64,000 nt of DNA from Phorcus lineatus (lineage: Eukaryota > Mollusca > Gastropoda > Trochida > Trochidae). The DNA is taken from contig OV121098.1 in NCBI GenBank assembly GCA_921293015.1, forward strand, positions 11,259,016 to 11,323,015, read 5' to 3'. The notes beneath the pieces are model-generated. The model had not been told where the DNA came from, searched no databases, and worked only from the letters and a program-made list of their open reading frames with translations. A program made the position numbers and the translations under genes. Positions 44,423 to 56,286 of this stretch are shown one piece after another (the first letter of the stretch is position 1; every line of letters begins with the position of its first letter).

Positions 44423-47400
44423 TTAAAATTCATCCTCGTCTTCCTCCTCCTCATTTTCATCATCTTCAAACTCATCTAGTGAAAGTTCTTTAGAGACCCG
44501 TTGGACTTCATCTTGGATCATACTCAAAGTGACAGTCGTTTGAACACCAGCATCAACAGTTTGAACAGTAGTGGAGTGACTCGATCCCGTGGACACGTCA
44601 AATTTCATCTTTGGTAACTTTCGTCTGTTTTTCTTTTTCAACCATGTTTGGACAGTTTCTGTCAACAGTTCTCTCATTTCTGCAGATGAACTTGGAGGGC
44701 CATTTATTGAAATCTGCATTAGCGAGTTCAAGATGTCGTTTTTCATTGCAGACCTCAATCTACTTTTGATCAATTTCAGCTTGCTGGCTCCTCTTTCGGG
44801 CCACGCATTCGAAACAGGGATGACAATAATTGCATCTGCAACTGATGATAGCTTTGGCAGAGAGAAGAGTCCTGTCGGCGCAGAGACTAATCTGTTCAGA
44901 CACCACTCGACTGAGCTCAAGTCAGTGTCACCTTGAATTTGAGTGTATTCATCCTTCCACCTCAGAAGGTGATATTTTAACACAGCCCATTCTTCCTGCA
45001 GCTGTTCATGATGTACATTGTCATTGTAGTGCTCCCCAAGCATCTCTATTTCTCGGTTCCCATACCTTTTGAACTCCGGAGTGCCTCTTGACGGGACTAG
45101 CAGGGGGTTGAAGATTTCAAATGCCTGGAGGATTGGCTGTGAGGGCTCAAAGCGGCGTTTCAAGTTTTTTTTCAGAGCATCCACATACTTGTTCAGAAAA
45201 TTCCTGGCATTGTTTTCATGAGTTTCAGAAAATTCAATTTCCAAACAGGAAAGTCTCCCAGTCTCTGACAGATCCCGCTTCAGGTCTTCAATGCATTGTT
45301 CATGCTCCACCAAGTCGTCAAGATCGTCATGGCATTTCTCTAGCGTTGGCTCAATTTTTGAGAAAGAAATATATCCTTCCTGGAAACTGGTGCTCACTTT
45401 ATTTAGAAGTGGCAAAATGTCATGAAGGATATATACGCCAATGACGACATTGACATTGAGTAACTTCAAAAGAAGTCCACTGGCCGTGGCATCATCATCC
45501 TTGAACGCTCGAAGTGTATGCAACAGAGACTCGTAGTCTCTGTGAACACCTGTGATGGCTTTGTCCAACGAAAGCCATCTTGTTCGACAAGCCTTAGCAA
45601 GTCGTTTCTGGAGACGCTCACGACTCTTGTTGTTGAGTGACTGTGATGCCTGCATTTCTTTCACTTTTAGCTGCATTTTCAAATACGCTGCAAGTTTCTT
45701 AGGGGAGTAGTCAAACCATTTCCACAGTGTTATGAGCCACCGCTCAATCTGCTTGACCTGAAAATCAGAATGATTGATATTAAAGAATTTATTTCAATAG
45801 GCCTATTTGTTACATTCATAGAGGATATTTATTGTTTTCAGTGCGATATCATTTATCTCTCATCAAGTGACGGGGTAATTCTGATAATTTCACGAGTGAC
45901 GCAGTGGTCTTACCCCGTCACGAGATGAGAGATAAGTGATATCACACTGAAAACTATAAATATTCTGTTTATTATATGCGTCTGTGATCGGAAATGTGGT
46001 GTTTTACGTCCAAAACTGGTTCATTTGGCGACATCATACCATTGTTGCATGATCACCTACTAGCAACGGCGATTACGTCGCATTGATTGTAATGGTGACG
46101 TCATATCATTGTACATGTGACGTCATGCCCTCTGTGATATTTTCAGTGAATTTAGAATGTGATATCAAACTGACAAAAATCAGTCTCTCACCGCTTACCA
46201 TATAAAAAATTGGGTTATGATTCTTATGAAACAAAAAAGTTAAAAACGATTTGCAATTTATACGTAATTACTATTTGAATTTTATAATTTGAAGACAGAA
46301 TTATTCATTCAGTATTTCACCTTTTCAATTGCTTCATTTGAATCGTTGCATCCCAGAGCAAGTCGATGACAAATGCAGTGGAAACTTATCAGCTTTGGAC
46401 TATCTTTTTTCAGCTGTACTGCGACACCATTGTTTTTTCCTGTCATCACTGCAGCTCCATCTGTTGCCAACCCGGTCATGTTCTCTATGGGCAGGCCACA
46501 TGATTCAATTTCAGATTTGATTGTTGATGTGATGGCTTCTGCGTTTGGACTGCTGAAGTTTTCTAACAAGTCACTTGTACCAAGGAATTTAATTTTCACT
46601 TGCTGTTCATTGTGATATTGGATGAATGTCACTAATTGCTCACAGCCTGCAATGTCCGCAACTTCGTCCACCATCAGTCCAAAGTTTCCCACCACACTAT
46701 CAAGGATGTGTTTTCTGACGGTATTGCCAAGTTGCAAAAACATTTCTCTCAATGATCCTTGTGACCTATGCTGGAAATACTTGACATGATCATTCCCTAA
46801 ATGTTCAAGGAATTGGAGTAAGGAGGAAAGCTTACAGTTTGCGATGCATTCTTTCGCCAGCCAGTATTGACATGCAAATACTTCATACAGAATTTGGTCT
46901 GCACACTTTTCGGACAAAGTCTTTTCCAAGTGAAAGGTCGAACCTCTCTTTGTGAGCTCAGTTTCGATTGCAGATTTGTGCTGTGAACTTTGCGAGTGTC
47001 CTTTCAACGCTTCCGTTCTGTTTCGAAGTCCAGGTTCTTCGTTGAATACCTTTGTGTTGTTCTTTGTATTTTTAGAATCATGCTTTTTGCACAAATAGCA
47101 AAACATACCGGAACCTTCAACATACAAGAGCCAATAAATACCAGTTTCATTATCAAACATATCATTCAACCAACTATGCTGGAATTTATCTTTCTTAGTT
47201 CTGATAGTCTTTTCAGCTCCTAAGCCTTTAACTCTCACATTCTCATTCTCGCTGAGTGTAGTGCAGTGGCAAGGGGTACAGATATAATGAGAATGTATCT
47301 TGTCAGTACAGTTATCTGTGATGAGGCTTGTAATATCATCCACTGATAGATCATATACATTTCTGGACACTTTAGAATCAGGAGTTGGAAAAGATATACT

Positions 47401-49022
47401 AGCACTACTTTTCACACAGTTTTCAACGGAAAGAGATGGTGTGGCATTGTTCTCAACAGAAGCAGAAAGCATGGCACTGATGTCAACAGGAGGAGATCGA
47501 TTTGTAAGATGAGTAGCAGTGGTATTAACAGGACTTGACACAGGACTGGTACTGGCATGACATTGTAGACTGGGCTGCTGGAGAGTGTCCGCAGATGGCG
47601 GATCTGTAGGGACATATGGAAACTGTTTTAATGACATGGCTGGAAACATAAAAATTAAATTTAAAAACATAAATTTTGCATTATTTGAGACTGACTAGTT
47701 TAGTCTAGCTTAGATCTAAATCAAGAAAATTTTACTTTGATCATCAGTCTACATTACTTTTCAGGTGAAGTGGACCAAGGGCCCATGTGGTACATTGCAT
47801 TTTTGGTCATCAGAAAAAAACAAGGGGGACAATAGTTTTACTGTTTACTCTGTAATTTTTAAAACAACTGTTATCATTTCATCAGATCGGTTTACTACAG
47901 TGCATTCGAATTGAGCAATATCAAAATAGTTTTAATTTGTTATAAGGGACCGGTCATTTATTATAGATGGGGGTGGGCCAGTGAAATTTTTCTTATGTAT
48001 GACAATGTCAGAAATAAAGTGACCCACTCGTAAGGACGGTCTTAAGTTATTATGACCCACCCCCAAAGACTATCTTATTTTTGTGTGTTTATGCTTAAAT
48101 CTGACACCTATTCAAATTCATATGATATGACTGAAAAAAATAGTTTCTATTTAACTGACCAAAGACAACAATAATTCTGAATGATCAAATTGCAATCAAA
48201 CTATTCTGTTTGAAATGATTAATTTTCTGTGTTGAATTACATCTGGACATAATAGTGTGCTCACACTCCCTGGAGTGCCAACAATGTTGAGAAAATTTGC
48301 AAATGAGCTGAGATAAGAAAACGTAATTATATTCATAAATACAAAACGTGAATGTATTTAAACAGATGCAGTCTAAATGGTCTCTAATTTAAATAAGTTT
48401 ACTACCAATGATCCATATATGTTGAAAAAATAAGGACAATATGTCTATTATGCCTGACAAACTTTGTAAAAAGCTAGATGTATTGTCTGATTGACTATGT
48501 AATTATATATAAATGATTTACTTTTTATCTACCATATTAACTTTTGGGAGTTTAATGTATTCAGTAATGTATGTGAAATATATAGCCTATCCCTGTATTT
48601 GTGCCCATCAATAACTTTTTAGATGATGATGACATACATTAAAATGTTATCAAAGTTTCAAAATTATTCAATCGTTTCTTTTCGCTAACACTTGAACAAA
48701 TCATCTGTAGTTTCTTAATATTAATTTTTTCAAACACCTAATTTGTCCGTATTTCATAGTTATTTATACAGCGAATTACGAAAAAAGAACCCGGAAGTAA
48801 ATTCGATCACACATCGTGCAAGGACGGCTGACACTGACAGCTATGACATGTACACTTAAATTACCATGTAAACGCCGGCATATGGTGACAGGAAAGTGTT
48901 ATTTATTCATTACACCATTATAAAATCCACCAATTTCGGCTATACTCACGTTGTTCTTTACGAGCTGCATTGAAGAAATCTGTTATTTGCTTCGTTTTTC
49001 TTTTCTTCGGCGAAGTCGCCAT
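44423..49022 (-). CDS. hAT transposase (join 49022-48950, 47639-46321, 45757-44423)
   Basis: Three exons with consensus splice sites (CAAC|GTGAGT, TTTCCAG|CC, AAAG|GTGAAA, TTTTCAG|GTCAAG) join in phase to 2727 nt, 908 residues, with no stop. Exon 1: basic start then KQITDFF. Exon 2: TTF-type zinc-finger region (FQHSWLND, CYLCKKHDSK, LKGHSQSSQHK), catalytic FGLMVDEVADIA, then GLATDGAAVMTGKNNG and CHRLALGC. Exon 3: RTRWLSLDKAI (RW motif), then the C-terminal dimerisation-type block LSSVADAIIVIPVSNAWPERGASKLKLIKSRLR and an acidic tail. It resembles ZNF862/ZMYM-type hAT proteins. The intact frame suggests recent activity. Intron 2 contains a palindrome. Confidence 0.88.
45824..45964. repeat. Palindrome in hAT intron 2
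   Basis: ATATTTATTGTTTTCAGTG pairs with its complement at the right; the centre has CACGAGTGACGCAGTGG. Arms about 60 bp. Confidence 0.85.
47640..48949 (-). other. hAT intron 1
   Basis: 1.3 kb, AT-rich, GT...AG on the minus strand. Contains GGGACCGGTCATTTATTA...GGGGTGGGCC (47946-47984), which looks like one edge of another repeat. No ORF. Confidence 0.7.
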
Positions 49023-49354
49023 GTTGTGGTCTTGGCATTCTCTTGGCCAATGACAATGGGTTTTCGTATCACGTGCTCAATACTAACCAATCGAGAAAGC
49101 GTAACGAAGGACGCCTCTGGACTGCATATATGCCTAATTGACATGCAAGACGAAAAAGACGAGTGGTCTGTCACAAGAATATTATCCTTTATTTTGTTTG
49201 AAACTGCGTTTTGAAAAATAAGAACATTCCTGGCAAATTCTGAAACTATATGCTCGCTGATTATGTGTCTATTACAGACGGGTGATTGTCTCAGTACAAA
49301 TTACAGGCGGGTGATTGTCTCGGTATAGCCGGGTGCAAAAACCCGGTACCCGGC

Positions 49355-49877
49355 TTTTAATGACATGGCTGCTGAGGTAAATGCAGCCAAAAATGATTGT
49401 GAACAGTTAAGAAAAGAACTTGAATTAACGAAACTTGAGCGTACGCGGGTTGAACTCGAAAGTGTTTGCAGAGAGGAACAAAATCAAACTTGCTCGGTCA
49501 CGTGGTGCGTCGATAATAGGTGACAGTAGACCGCGTGGTTGCGGTATCGAGAACGAGGCTACCGGAAGTGTTGATGGTCACAGTTTGCGTCAAATTTTAG
49601 AGACTGACACAGGTGAGAATGATGGATTTCTAACTGAGCAGAGAAGTAAAGCATATCAGATAATAAACTTTATCTGGGATGAGGTTCATGGGAACGATGT
49701 GGGGATAGACTTAGAAATAAACATGGCAGGCGGTGCAAAAATTAACTTGGGAAAGAAAAGGCCTAAACTTTCAGAAATAACAGTGCAACAATGGGGATAT
49801 GCAAATACCAGAATAATGAAAGAACTCATGTCTTGCAAACACCTTATCTCATTTGAGGATATCCAAGCGTACCTTAA
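49355..49877 (+). pseudogene. Ngaro GAG, middle piece
   Basis: Starts FNDMAAEVNAAKNDCEQLRK, a heptad-like coiled coil. A frameshift near 49450 moves reading into the 49435-49905 frame (NSKVFAERNKIKLARSR, then LSEITVQQWGYANTRIMKEL, DIQAYLK). It stops at TTAA 49874-49877, where the Kolobok-like element begins. Confidence 0.75.
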
Positions 49878-50128
49878 AGGGATTGGGAAATGTGACCTAT
49901 TTTGAAGATTAGAAATGTTATTTGAAGTGTATAGTGACATATGATGCAAACAAATAATTTTAACCGACCAGAATAATTAGTAATTGGCTTTTAAACTTGA
50001 TCACCTATAAAAACGTAAACAAACTTCGACCTTTGACCTAATGACGTCACGAAGGGAATCGTCCCCCATTACGTTACATAGAGACGAATGGAAGTCGGGA
50101 ACAGAGGAGTCGGAAATACCTCGTATAT

Positions 50129-50466
50129 ATGTGTCAGGTGGCTGTAGACTGTAGTAACATTACACAAGAAAACGTAATGCTTCATATTTTGCCATGGGAT
50201 ATCGATATCGCAAAACAATGGATGAAAATCGTGCAAAGAACCCGAGCCGACTGGAAATCAGGACCCAGTAGCCTACAAGTGGAGACAGCTCGGCCTACAT
50301 TTGTTCAGCACATTTCAACGACGATTCCTACATCAAACCTAATAATGTGGCTACAACGTTAGAATCGAAACCCAAAAATAAAGCCGGATGCATGTCTCAC
50401 GGTCTTGCCAACAAATGCGTGAATGCCATAATATTTAAGAAACTGTTAGCGCAATATTGGGAGTGA
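50129..50466 (+). pseudogene. THAP-domain protein (C2CH zinc finger), one frameshift
   Basis: ATG at 50129: MCQVAVDCSN gives C-x4-C, then an LPWDIDIAKQWMKIVQR...DWK stretch matching the THAP helix/Trp region. After a one-base frame change near 50272, YICSAHFNDDSYI supplies the C-x2-H pair. It stops at 50466. A donor (AAGG|GTGAGT, 50546) and an acceptor (ATTGCAG, 51093) downstream suggest a second exon. THAP domains bind transposon ends sequence-specifically. Confidence 0.72.
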
Positions 50467-50559
50467 AAGAACAAAAAATGGCCGAGCAGGCGTTCACGTC
50501 GAAGTGACCTAGCGCTCATCGTTTCGGAAGAGGGAGTTTTCAAGGGTGAGTGTTGATCA

Positions 50560-52680
50560 TGTTAAATACAGTAAATATGTCTGTTATTCTGTAAGTATTT
50601 TGTAACTAAATATCAGTTATTATGATTACGAAAAGCAAAATCTAAACAAACGTCAGCTAATATGACAATTTAACGTGCTTTTGATTATGTGTCGTCCTGT
50701 TTTCGATCACTTGAAATTCAGCGTTAGATTAATTAGGATTAGGTGCCTTTTGCATCAATCAAGCATATGGAAGCCAGGCAAAGGACAAAAATACTCATGT
50801 TAATTTGAAACCAAAGAAGGAGTTATGGTTGTAAAATACAACAGTGGAAGCAAAATGACTCCAAGTGGGATTTTAATCTAGTAAATAGTATCATTGAGAT
50901 ATTTAAATATGTATCTTAGTTTTAGACAAATGTATAAGTTAGGTGAAAGATAAAACTGAATACCTTTTATTTAACATTTTTTATTTGTTAAATATTTTGT
51001 ATTGTGTGAAAATCACTAAAACAATTATTTACATTGTCAGTTCCTCATATTTCAATGTATATGAAAATTGATGAATTTCATTTTATATTGCAGGTGTTTC
51101 TACTCCAAGGATTGATTCCAAATGAGATACAGAGCCAGTGGGTTTTGGAAAAAAACTGTAACAGTACAGTTACAAAATTGCCTACTATTTTCTAGCATAA
51201 GCAAACTAAAATTATTTATTTGTTATACAGAATCTCCTTACAAAATTTTTATATATTTGGAGGGGGAAAATGTTGCCATAGATTTTTTTTTCAAAAAAAA
51301 AGGAATAACAATTTATCACCTTGTCATAGACTTTTGTTACTGTTTGCTAGAACATTGAACTCATGGAACTGGATTGTTTATCTGTCATATAAATGCTTGG
51401 TATGTAATTTGAATACACCATGCGAATAAACAGAGGAACCTTTTATTTATTATGTGGGCAGTTTGTTTATAATAAGTTTGACCAATGTATAGTTTTTTGT
51501 TATTAACATGAATTCTGGTGTTAATTATATTTTAACATCATTCAAAAAGATGCCAAGTTTTACTAATAATTTTGGTGTCACTTTTTTAAATTGTATTTGT
51601 CTTGGGTCAAATAATGGCAACATAACCCATGCGACAGGTAATATTTTACTGAATTTCAAACACAAATGGTGACTTTAAAAAACCCAAATCAAACTAAACT
51701 TGTTACATTTTTAAAAAGTTAACATGTTCATTTAATTACTACATTGATATAAATATTTCAGGTGAAGGAAATAGAATTTAAGCCTAGTAAGTGTTCATGT
51801 AGATATAAAATTCTTCTTAACAGCCTATATCTTGTATATGATATAACATCAATTTCTATAGATGCGATCAAAGCAAGATTTTGATGTTAAAATGATGCAT
51901 CATTTTTCACTGTAAAATTCTACAAATGCCAAAATGTATATTAGCAAAAACCCTTCTGCATTAGCACAGGTTAAAAAATGGATCAGAGATCTTCTCTGGT
52001 TATATATTTGACAATAAGAATCATGTTAGCCTGGGGAAGCAACCATTAATATACTTTAGTGACATATATTTTGATTGATAAAAAAATTGTCTTGAAGTTG
52101 TATTAAGTGAAAAGCATGAAATAGAACTTGATTTTCATTAGTGAAGTCTACAGTTGGGTAGATTTATAATCGCGACAATTATTGAATATTGATCGTGTCT
52201 ATGCAAAACTGGGTACTCCTACAGATCAACAAATTAAGTGCTATCTAGCCGGGACCAGTTTATGTCAAGCGAGCAAGGATGTCATATGTAGGCCTAAATA
52301 GTACTAAAAACTACTACTACGAAAACAGGTGACACATGAAAAAAAGGTTACTCGTTTGCTATTTTAGATAACTTTGAATGAGTGTATTTTATAACGAAAT
52401 GGTCACATATAAAGATGCAAAACAAGATCAACTATAATAGAAATCGAGGATATTATATTATCCTACAACTGACAGAATAATTCAGAAAATAAGATGGTCA
52501 ATCTTCATACGATCGATGGCCAAGGGAAGTAACTCTTAACAATATTATTTTTATTTCAAGCAACTTGATAAATAATCTACCTAACAGATATTGTTATTAA
52601 TTAAGTCCATTTTCAAATTGAATTTTAATATAGCTTTGACATAAAATGACAAGGCTTTCATTCCTATAAAATAACTTGAA
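50560..52680. other. Kolobok-like element interior, no gene recognised
   Basis: AT-rich sequence with no ORF resembling a transposase; likely introns and remnants around an internal deletion. Confidence 0.5.
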
Positions 52681-52686
52681 AATTAC

Positions 52687-52913
52687 CATGCAAGCAGTGT
52701 TCAGTCGGTCATGGTCGTCAGAGCCGTTGCCGTCAGAACTCGAGGAGGAACCACTCACTGGCTCGAATCTATACGGATTCTGCGGTTCGGTCGAACTTGC
52801 CGGTAATAAATATTAGTCCTATCCGACTCATATCCAATGTCAGATGAGTCGGAAGGCCAGGGGGAGCCATCACCGTGGTCCCTCAGTTGGTACTCTTTAC
52901 GTGTTGACGCCAT
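52687..52913 (-). pseudogene. First exon of a P2X7-cytoplasmic-like protein
   Basis: ATG at 52913 (MASTRKEYQLRDHG...SDSSDIGYESD). After one frame change near 52800 it continues PQNPYRFEPVSGSSSSSDGN and ends ACATG|GTAATT. The PYRFEP-type motif followed by a Ser/Asp-rich stretch precedes a Cys-rich domain in proteins annotated as P2X7 intracellular-domain-like, often met beside THAP/Kolobok genes (from memory). Downstream exons are missing. Confidence 0.4.
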
Positions 52914-53122
52914 GTTGATGTTCCCTTCATGACGTCACATTAACACGTGACATAAAACTTGTCCATTTTCTAGGTCAGTCGATTTCAGCTACTTTACGTA
53001 GCCTGTAACTTTTAAATTCATGGTCCCAAAAATTTTGTTTCCAATGGAATTTAATATCATTACGTTTATGAGTAAGGTATTACATGTGGAAAGTGTGATT
53101 TTAACATTATTTCCTATTCCCT

Positions 53123-53571
53123 TTAAGTACACCTCTGACACTTTCCGCTTAGCGTCTAGGTACACTTGGGCCAGCGTCCTATCATATGATAAAGAATACC
53201 GTGAACTTCAGGCTAAAGAAGGCTTCGAATGGGGAACTTATCTACAGGAACTAAGAGATTTCCAATTGATCCCAAAAGCCCTGCATTACATTGCTAATCG
53301 TTCTGCTGACACCCAAGCTCAGGGCATGACACGAAGACGTGGACCATTCTCCCCCAGTGGGATAGAAATATGCAGGAACTTTAATAGGGAGAACTGTGCT
53401 AGAAGAGACTGCAAGCTGTCACATGTGTGTGCAATTTGCTTCCTACAGCACCCACAATCAAGGTATGGAATAAACTCAAAAAACTACCCGCCGACTGGCC
53501 ATCCACACCTAGCTCTGAGACACGAGATGGACAGGGCCCTGTATCAAGTTGCCTCCCAGAACCAGGCCTGA
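53123..53571 (+). pseudogene. Ngaro GAG, C-terminal piece with CCCH finger
   Basis: Reads YTSDTFRLASRYTWASVLSY...FEWGTYLQEL, then ICRNFNRENCARRDCKLSHVC, a C-x8-C-x4-C-x3-H type finger common in Ngaro GAG. It ends at TGA 53571 and overlaps the RT frame. Confidence 0.8.
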
Positions 53572-54994
53572 GACATCATGCCTGGACAGAACTGCTTCCA
53601 CCACATCACAAAAATAGGGACTTTATTCTCTCCGGAGTGCAAGAGGGGTTTCGGATTACAGATGAAAATAAATCTATACCTTCAGATATTTTTTTTGCCA
53701 ACTCAATGTCATGCAAAGCCCTGGAAGTTCAAGTCGAGAGGGAATTGAAAGACCAGATTGCGGCAGGGAATTATATCATTGTGAAAGACAAACCTAGTAT
53801 TGTCAGTGCACTGGGAGCCATCCCAAAGAACAGTAATAAAGTTAGACTTATTCACGATGGTAGTAGACCTGGTAGTTTATCTATGAATAGCCTTTCTTTC
53901 GACACAAGAGTGGAATATCAGGACTTGAGAACAGCATGTAAATATATCAAACATGGTAACTACTTGGCAAAAGTTGACCTTCGACAAGCTTACAGATCTG
54001 TGAAGATACATCCAGATGATTATAGGGCTACTGGTTTGTGTTGGAAGTTCAAAGGGGACAAAGAGGTGACTTACATTGTTGATACTAAACTTCCATTTGG
54101 TTCCTCTCGCAGTCCGAAGATTTTTCAGACCCTCAGTGAAGCAGTCAGTGACATTATGATGTGGAAGTTCCGTGTATTAGTAATTGCTTATTTAGATGAC
54201 TTTTTAATCATTGAAGAGTCTAAAGAATCATGTCAGAATGCCTTATATAACCTTATTAGGGTCCTGAGATCATTAGGTTTTGCAATAAACTGGTCAAAAG
54301 TGGAGGGCCCTAGCACAAGACTTCAATTTTTAGGCGTGATGATTGACACAGTGTCATATACCCTCTCCTTGCCAGAAAATAAACTGCACAATTTCCGCGA
54401 ATTACTTAAAGACTTTTCCAGCAAGAAGAGGGCTAGCAAGCACCAACTCGAGTCCCTAGCTGGGAAACTAAACTGGGCTAGCCATGTAATTGCGGATGGA
54501 CGTACCTTTCTACGGCGAATTTTGTCACTCAAAGATGGTCTTAAGGAAAGAAATCACAAGATAGAGCTCTCAGACGATTTTCGAGCAGACATTGTGTGGT
54601 GGCAAGAACTCATTTGTAAATTTAATGGTACAGCTAGAATACTCGACTCAAGGCCTATTACTTCTCTGCATACAGATGCCTGTAATGCAGGTTGTGGGGG
54701 TGTCAATATGGGAGACTACTTTTACATTAACTGGCAGTGTGACCTCCCTGCCTTGCAAGATTTACATATCAACTACAAGGAAACCCTTGCTATTATTGCT
54801 GCTGCAGTGAGATGGGGGAAATGTTATGGCAGATAAGTGTTCAAGATTGCATGAAAAGAATGGTTTATCATCCCTGTTTAAAAATATAGCAAGTTTGAAC
54901 TTAGCACCTTTTTCTGTGTTTGAACTAGCGAACCACGTCACACAAATTCTTAACCTACAGGTGGAAGTCGGGGACCTGCAAATCTGAAGAAAGC
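53427..54994 (+). pseudogene. Ngaro reverse transcriptase with deleted RNase H
   Basis: The RT frame (53427-54836, 469 codons) is open: RLIHDGSRPG, KVDLRQAYRS (D184), LPFGSSRSPKIFQ, YLDDFL (255-258), FLGVMID. RNase H begins normally (LHTDACNAGCGG, D417; NYKETLAIIAA, E452) but breaks off at RWGKC. The next readable block, in another frame from 54826, is MADKCSRLHEK, matching the motif after the RNase H centre (ADxxSR). Roughly 50-60 codons, with the third catalytic Asp and the HIPG-type motif, are gone. RT may fold, but RNase H cannot work. Confidence 0.85.
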
Positions 54995-55934
54995 TGTTTC
55001 GACCTTCAAATCAGCCGCTTGGTCAACATCTACAAAGAAGACATACATGGTGCACCTGGAGACATACTTGAAGTTTTGTGATTCTGTGTGTGTGGATCCT
55101 GTGCCTTTACCAAATGATATTCTGGAGTGTTACATAGCGTACCTGGCTAAGGTGAAGTGTTTTAAATACAGCACTATTGTGTGCTACTTAAATATCGTGT
55201 CACATGTGCATGAGTGTAAAGGGTTTCCCAGCCCAGTGAAGAATTCATGGGGTGTGAAAAAAGTCTTACTAGGGGTCAAGAGAGTTTTAGGTGCAGGACA
55301 AGAGTGTGTGAAGCCAATAACACCTGCTATTCTCTTGAAAGTTAGGGACAGTTCAAGGATGACATCTTTGGAAGAAAAAGCCTTTTGGGCGGCATGTACT
55401 GTAGCATTCTTTGGCTTATTGAGGCCTAACAATTTTCTCTTGACTGAGGACAATCGGGAGGATAAGTTTGTACGCAGAATTGATGTGACAGCTGTCACAG
55501 ACGGGTTCGTCCTAAACCTGAGACACATGAAGACTTTGCAGTATAGAACTCAGATTATTCGAGTATTTGTTCCGACGGTGGTAGGTCACCCTCTGTGCCC
55601 AGCAACGGCCCTTAAGGCTTACCTGGATGTGACCGACCATGCACAGATATTGCAGCCCTTATTCATTAACTCTGACAGGTCACCACTGACGTATAGGGAC
55701 TTTCTAGAAAAATTGCGTGCTCGGCTCGCACGGTGTGGGTATAATGCCCAGGACTTTGGAGGCCACTCCTTCAGGCGTGGGGGAGCCACCTGGGCCTACA
55801 AGTGTGGACTCTCAGACAAAATGATCCAGCGAATCGGGCGTTGGTCAAGTGACACCTACCTCAGATACATTGATGCTGACTCTAAACACCAACTAGCTGC
55901 AGTGAATCTAATGGTTACATCGTGCACGACTTGA
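54985..55934 (+). CDS. Ngaro tyrosine recombinase
   Basis: Open from about 54985 (LKKAVSTFKSAAWSTSTKKTY), through the 295-codon frame from 55047 to TGA at 55934. N-terminal SAM-like domain; catalytic Arg in FGLLRPNNF (R126 of the 55047 frame), HSFRRGGA (H240, R243), GRWSS (W266) and YLRYI (Y274). All catalytic positions are present, so this ORF looks intact. It would integrate circular cDNA. The start is not fixed: no ATG before 55047. Confidence 0.87.
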
Positions 55935-56286
55935 CCACCCTTAACATGCAATGTTTAACCTCTAAAACAACAAATGTTATGAGCAATTTATGACTTGTTA
56001 GTTTTTGGCATATCATGCCTGCAAGCTGCATACCCAAATTTGTTTTATGATAATATAAAGTTTAGTTTTCATCTTGTATTTACATTCAACAGTTATTACA
56101 GTGTTCCTTTGTAATACCTGAACCTGGGCTTGGGGTTTAATACAAAAAAGGTATTTTTGTATAATTAATGCATAATCTCTCAATATTCCAACTTTTACAA
56201 CTAAAGCCTCTTACTTGAGAGAGCTTGTCAAGATTTGATTTGGTATTAAAGTTTGAGCCCAGATTCAAGGTTGTGTTGTTCTTTGC
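55935..56286 (+). other. Ngaro 3' region / flank
   Basis: AT-rich, with AATATAAAG and several ATAAT runs; the expected split direct repeat of Ngaro was not detected. No gene. Confidence 0.4.

Larger units (their letters stand above)
43635..49353 (-). mobile_element. hAT transposon with intact three-exon transposase gene
   Basis: It lies inside Ngaro GAG. Candidate ends CAGGGTAC (43635) and, inverted, CCGGGTAC (49353). The left subterminal block is GC-rich with two perfect hairpins (43679-43699, 43714-43733). The right subterminal block has a 29-bp direct repeat (ATTACAGACGGGTGATTG..., 49271 and 49300). No clean 8-bp TSD was found, so the exact ends are uncertain. The transposase gene runs right to left. 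Confidence 0.82.
49878..53122. mobile_element. Kolobok-like TTAA transposon with THAP gene and a second, convergent gene
   Basis: Termini AGGGATTGGGAAAT and, inverted, AGGGAATAGGAAAT, flanked by TTAA on both sides (49874-49877, 53123-53126). The excision product restores Ngaro GAG (CTTAAGTACACC). On the plus strand at the left is a THAP-domain gene; on the minus strand at the right is a first exon of another protein. THAP plus TTAA points to Kolobok. The middle 2 kb is AT-rich and lacks a catalytic domain, so this copy is internally deleted. Confidence 0.82.
43409..55934 (+). mobile_element. Ngaro-like tyrosine-recombinase retrotransposon, split by two DNA transposons
   Basis: GAG is in three pieces (43409-43634, 49355-49877, 53123-53571), followed by RT/RNase H (53427-54994) and tyrosine recombinase (about 54985-55934). 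Removing the Kolobok-like insert rejoins ...QAYLK to YTSDTF.... Removing the hAT approximately rejoins ...SKNTA to FNDMAAEV.... Order and protein types fit Ngaro. Split direct repeats expected at Ngaro ends were not found, so the limits given are those of coding sequence. Confidence 0.82.

Noticed and set aside
47626..49372. 17-bp identity TTTTAATGACATGGCTG near 47626 and 49355 as a TSD or recombination site
   Set aside because: One copy is hAT coding sequence and the other is Ngaro GAG; it is not at both ends of any element and could be chance.
43200..56200. Ngaro split direct repeats
   Set aside because: I compared sequence upstream of 43409 with that downstream of 55934 and saw no convincing match, so none is reported.
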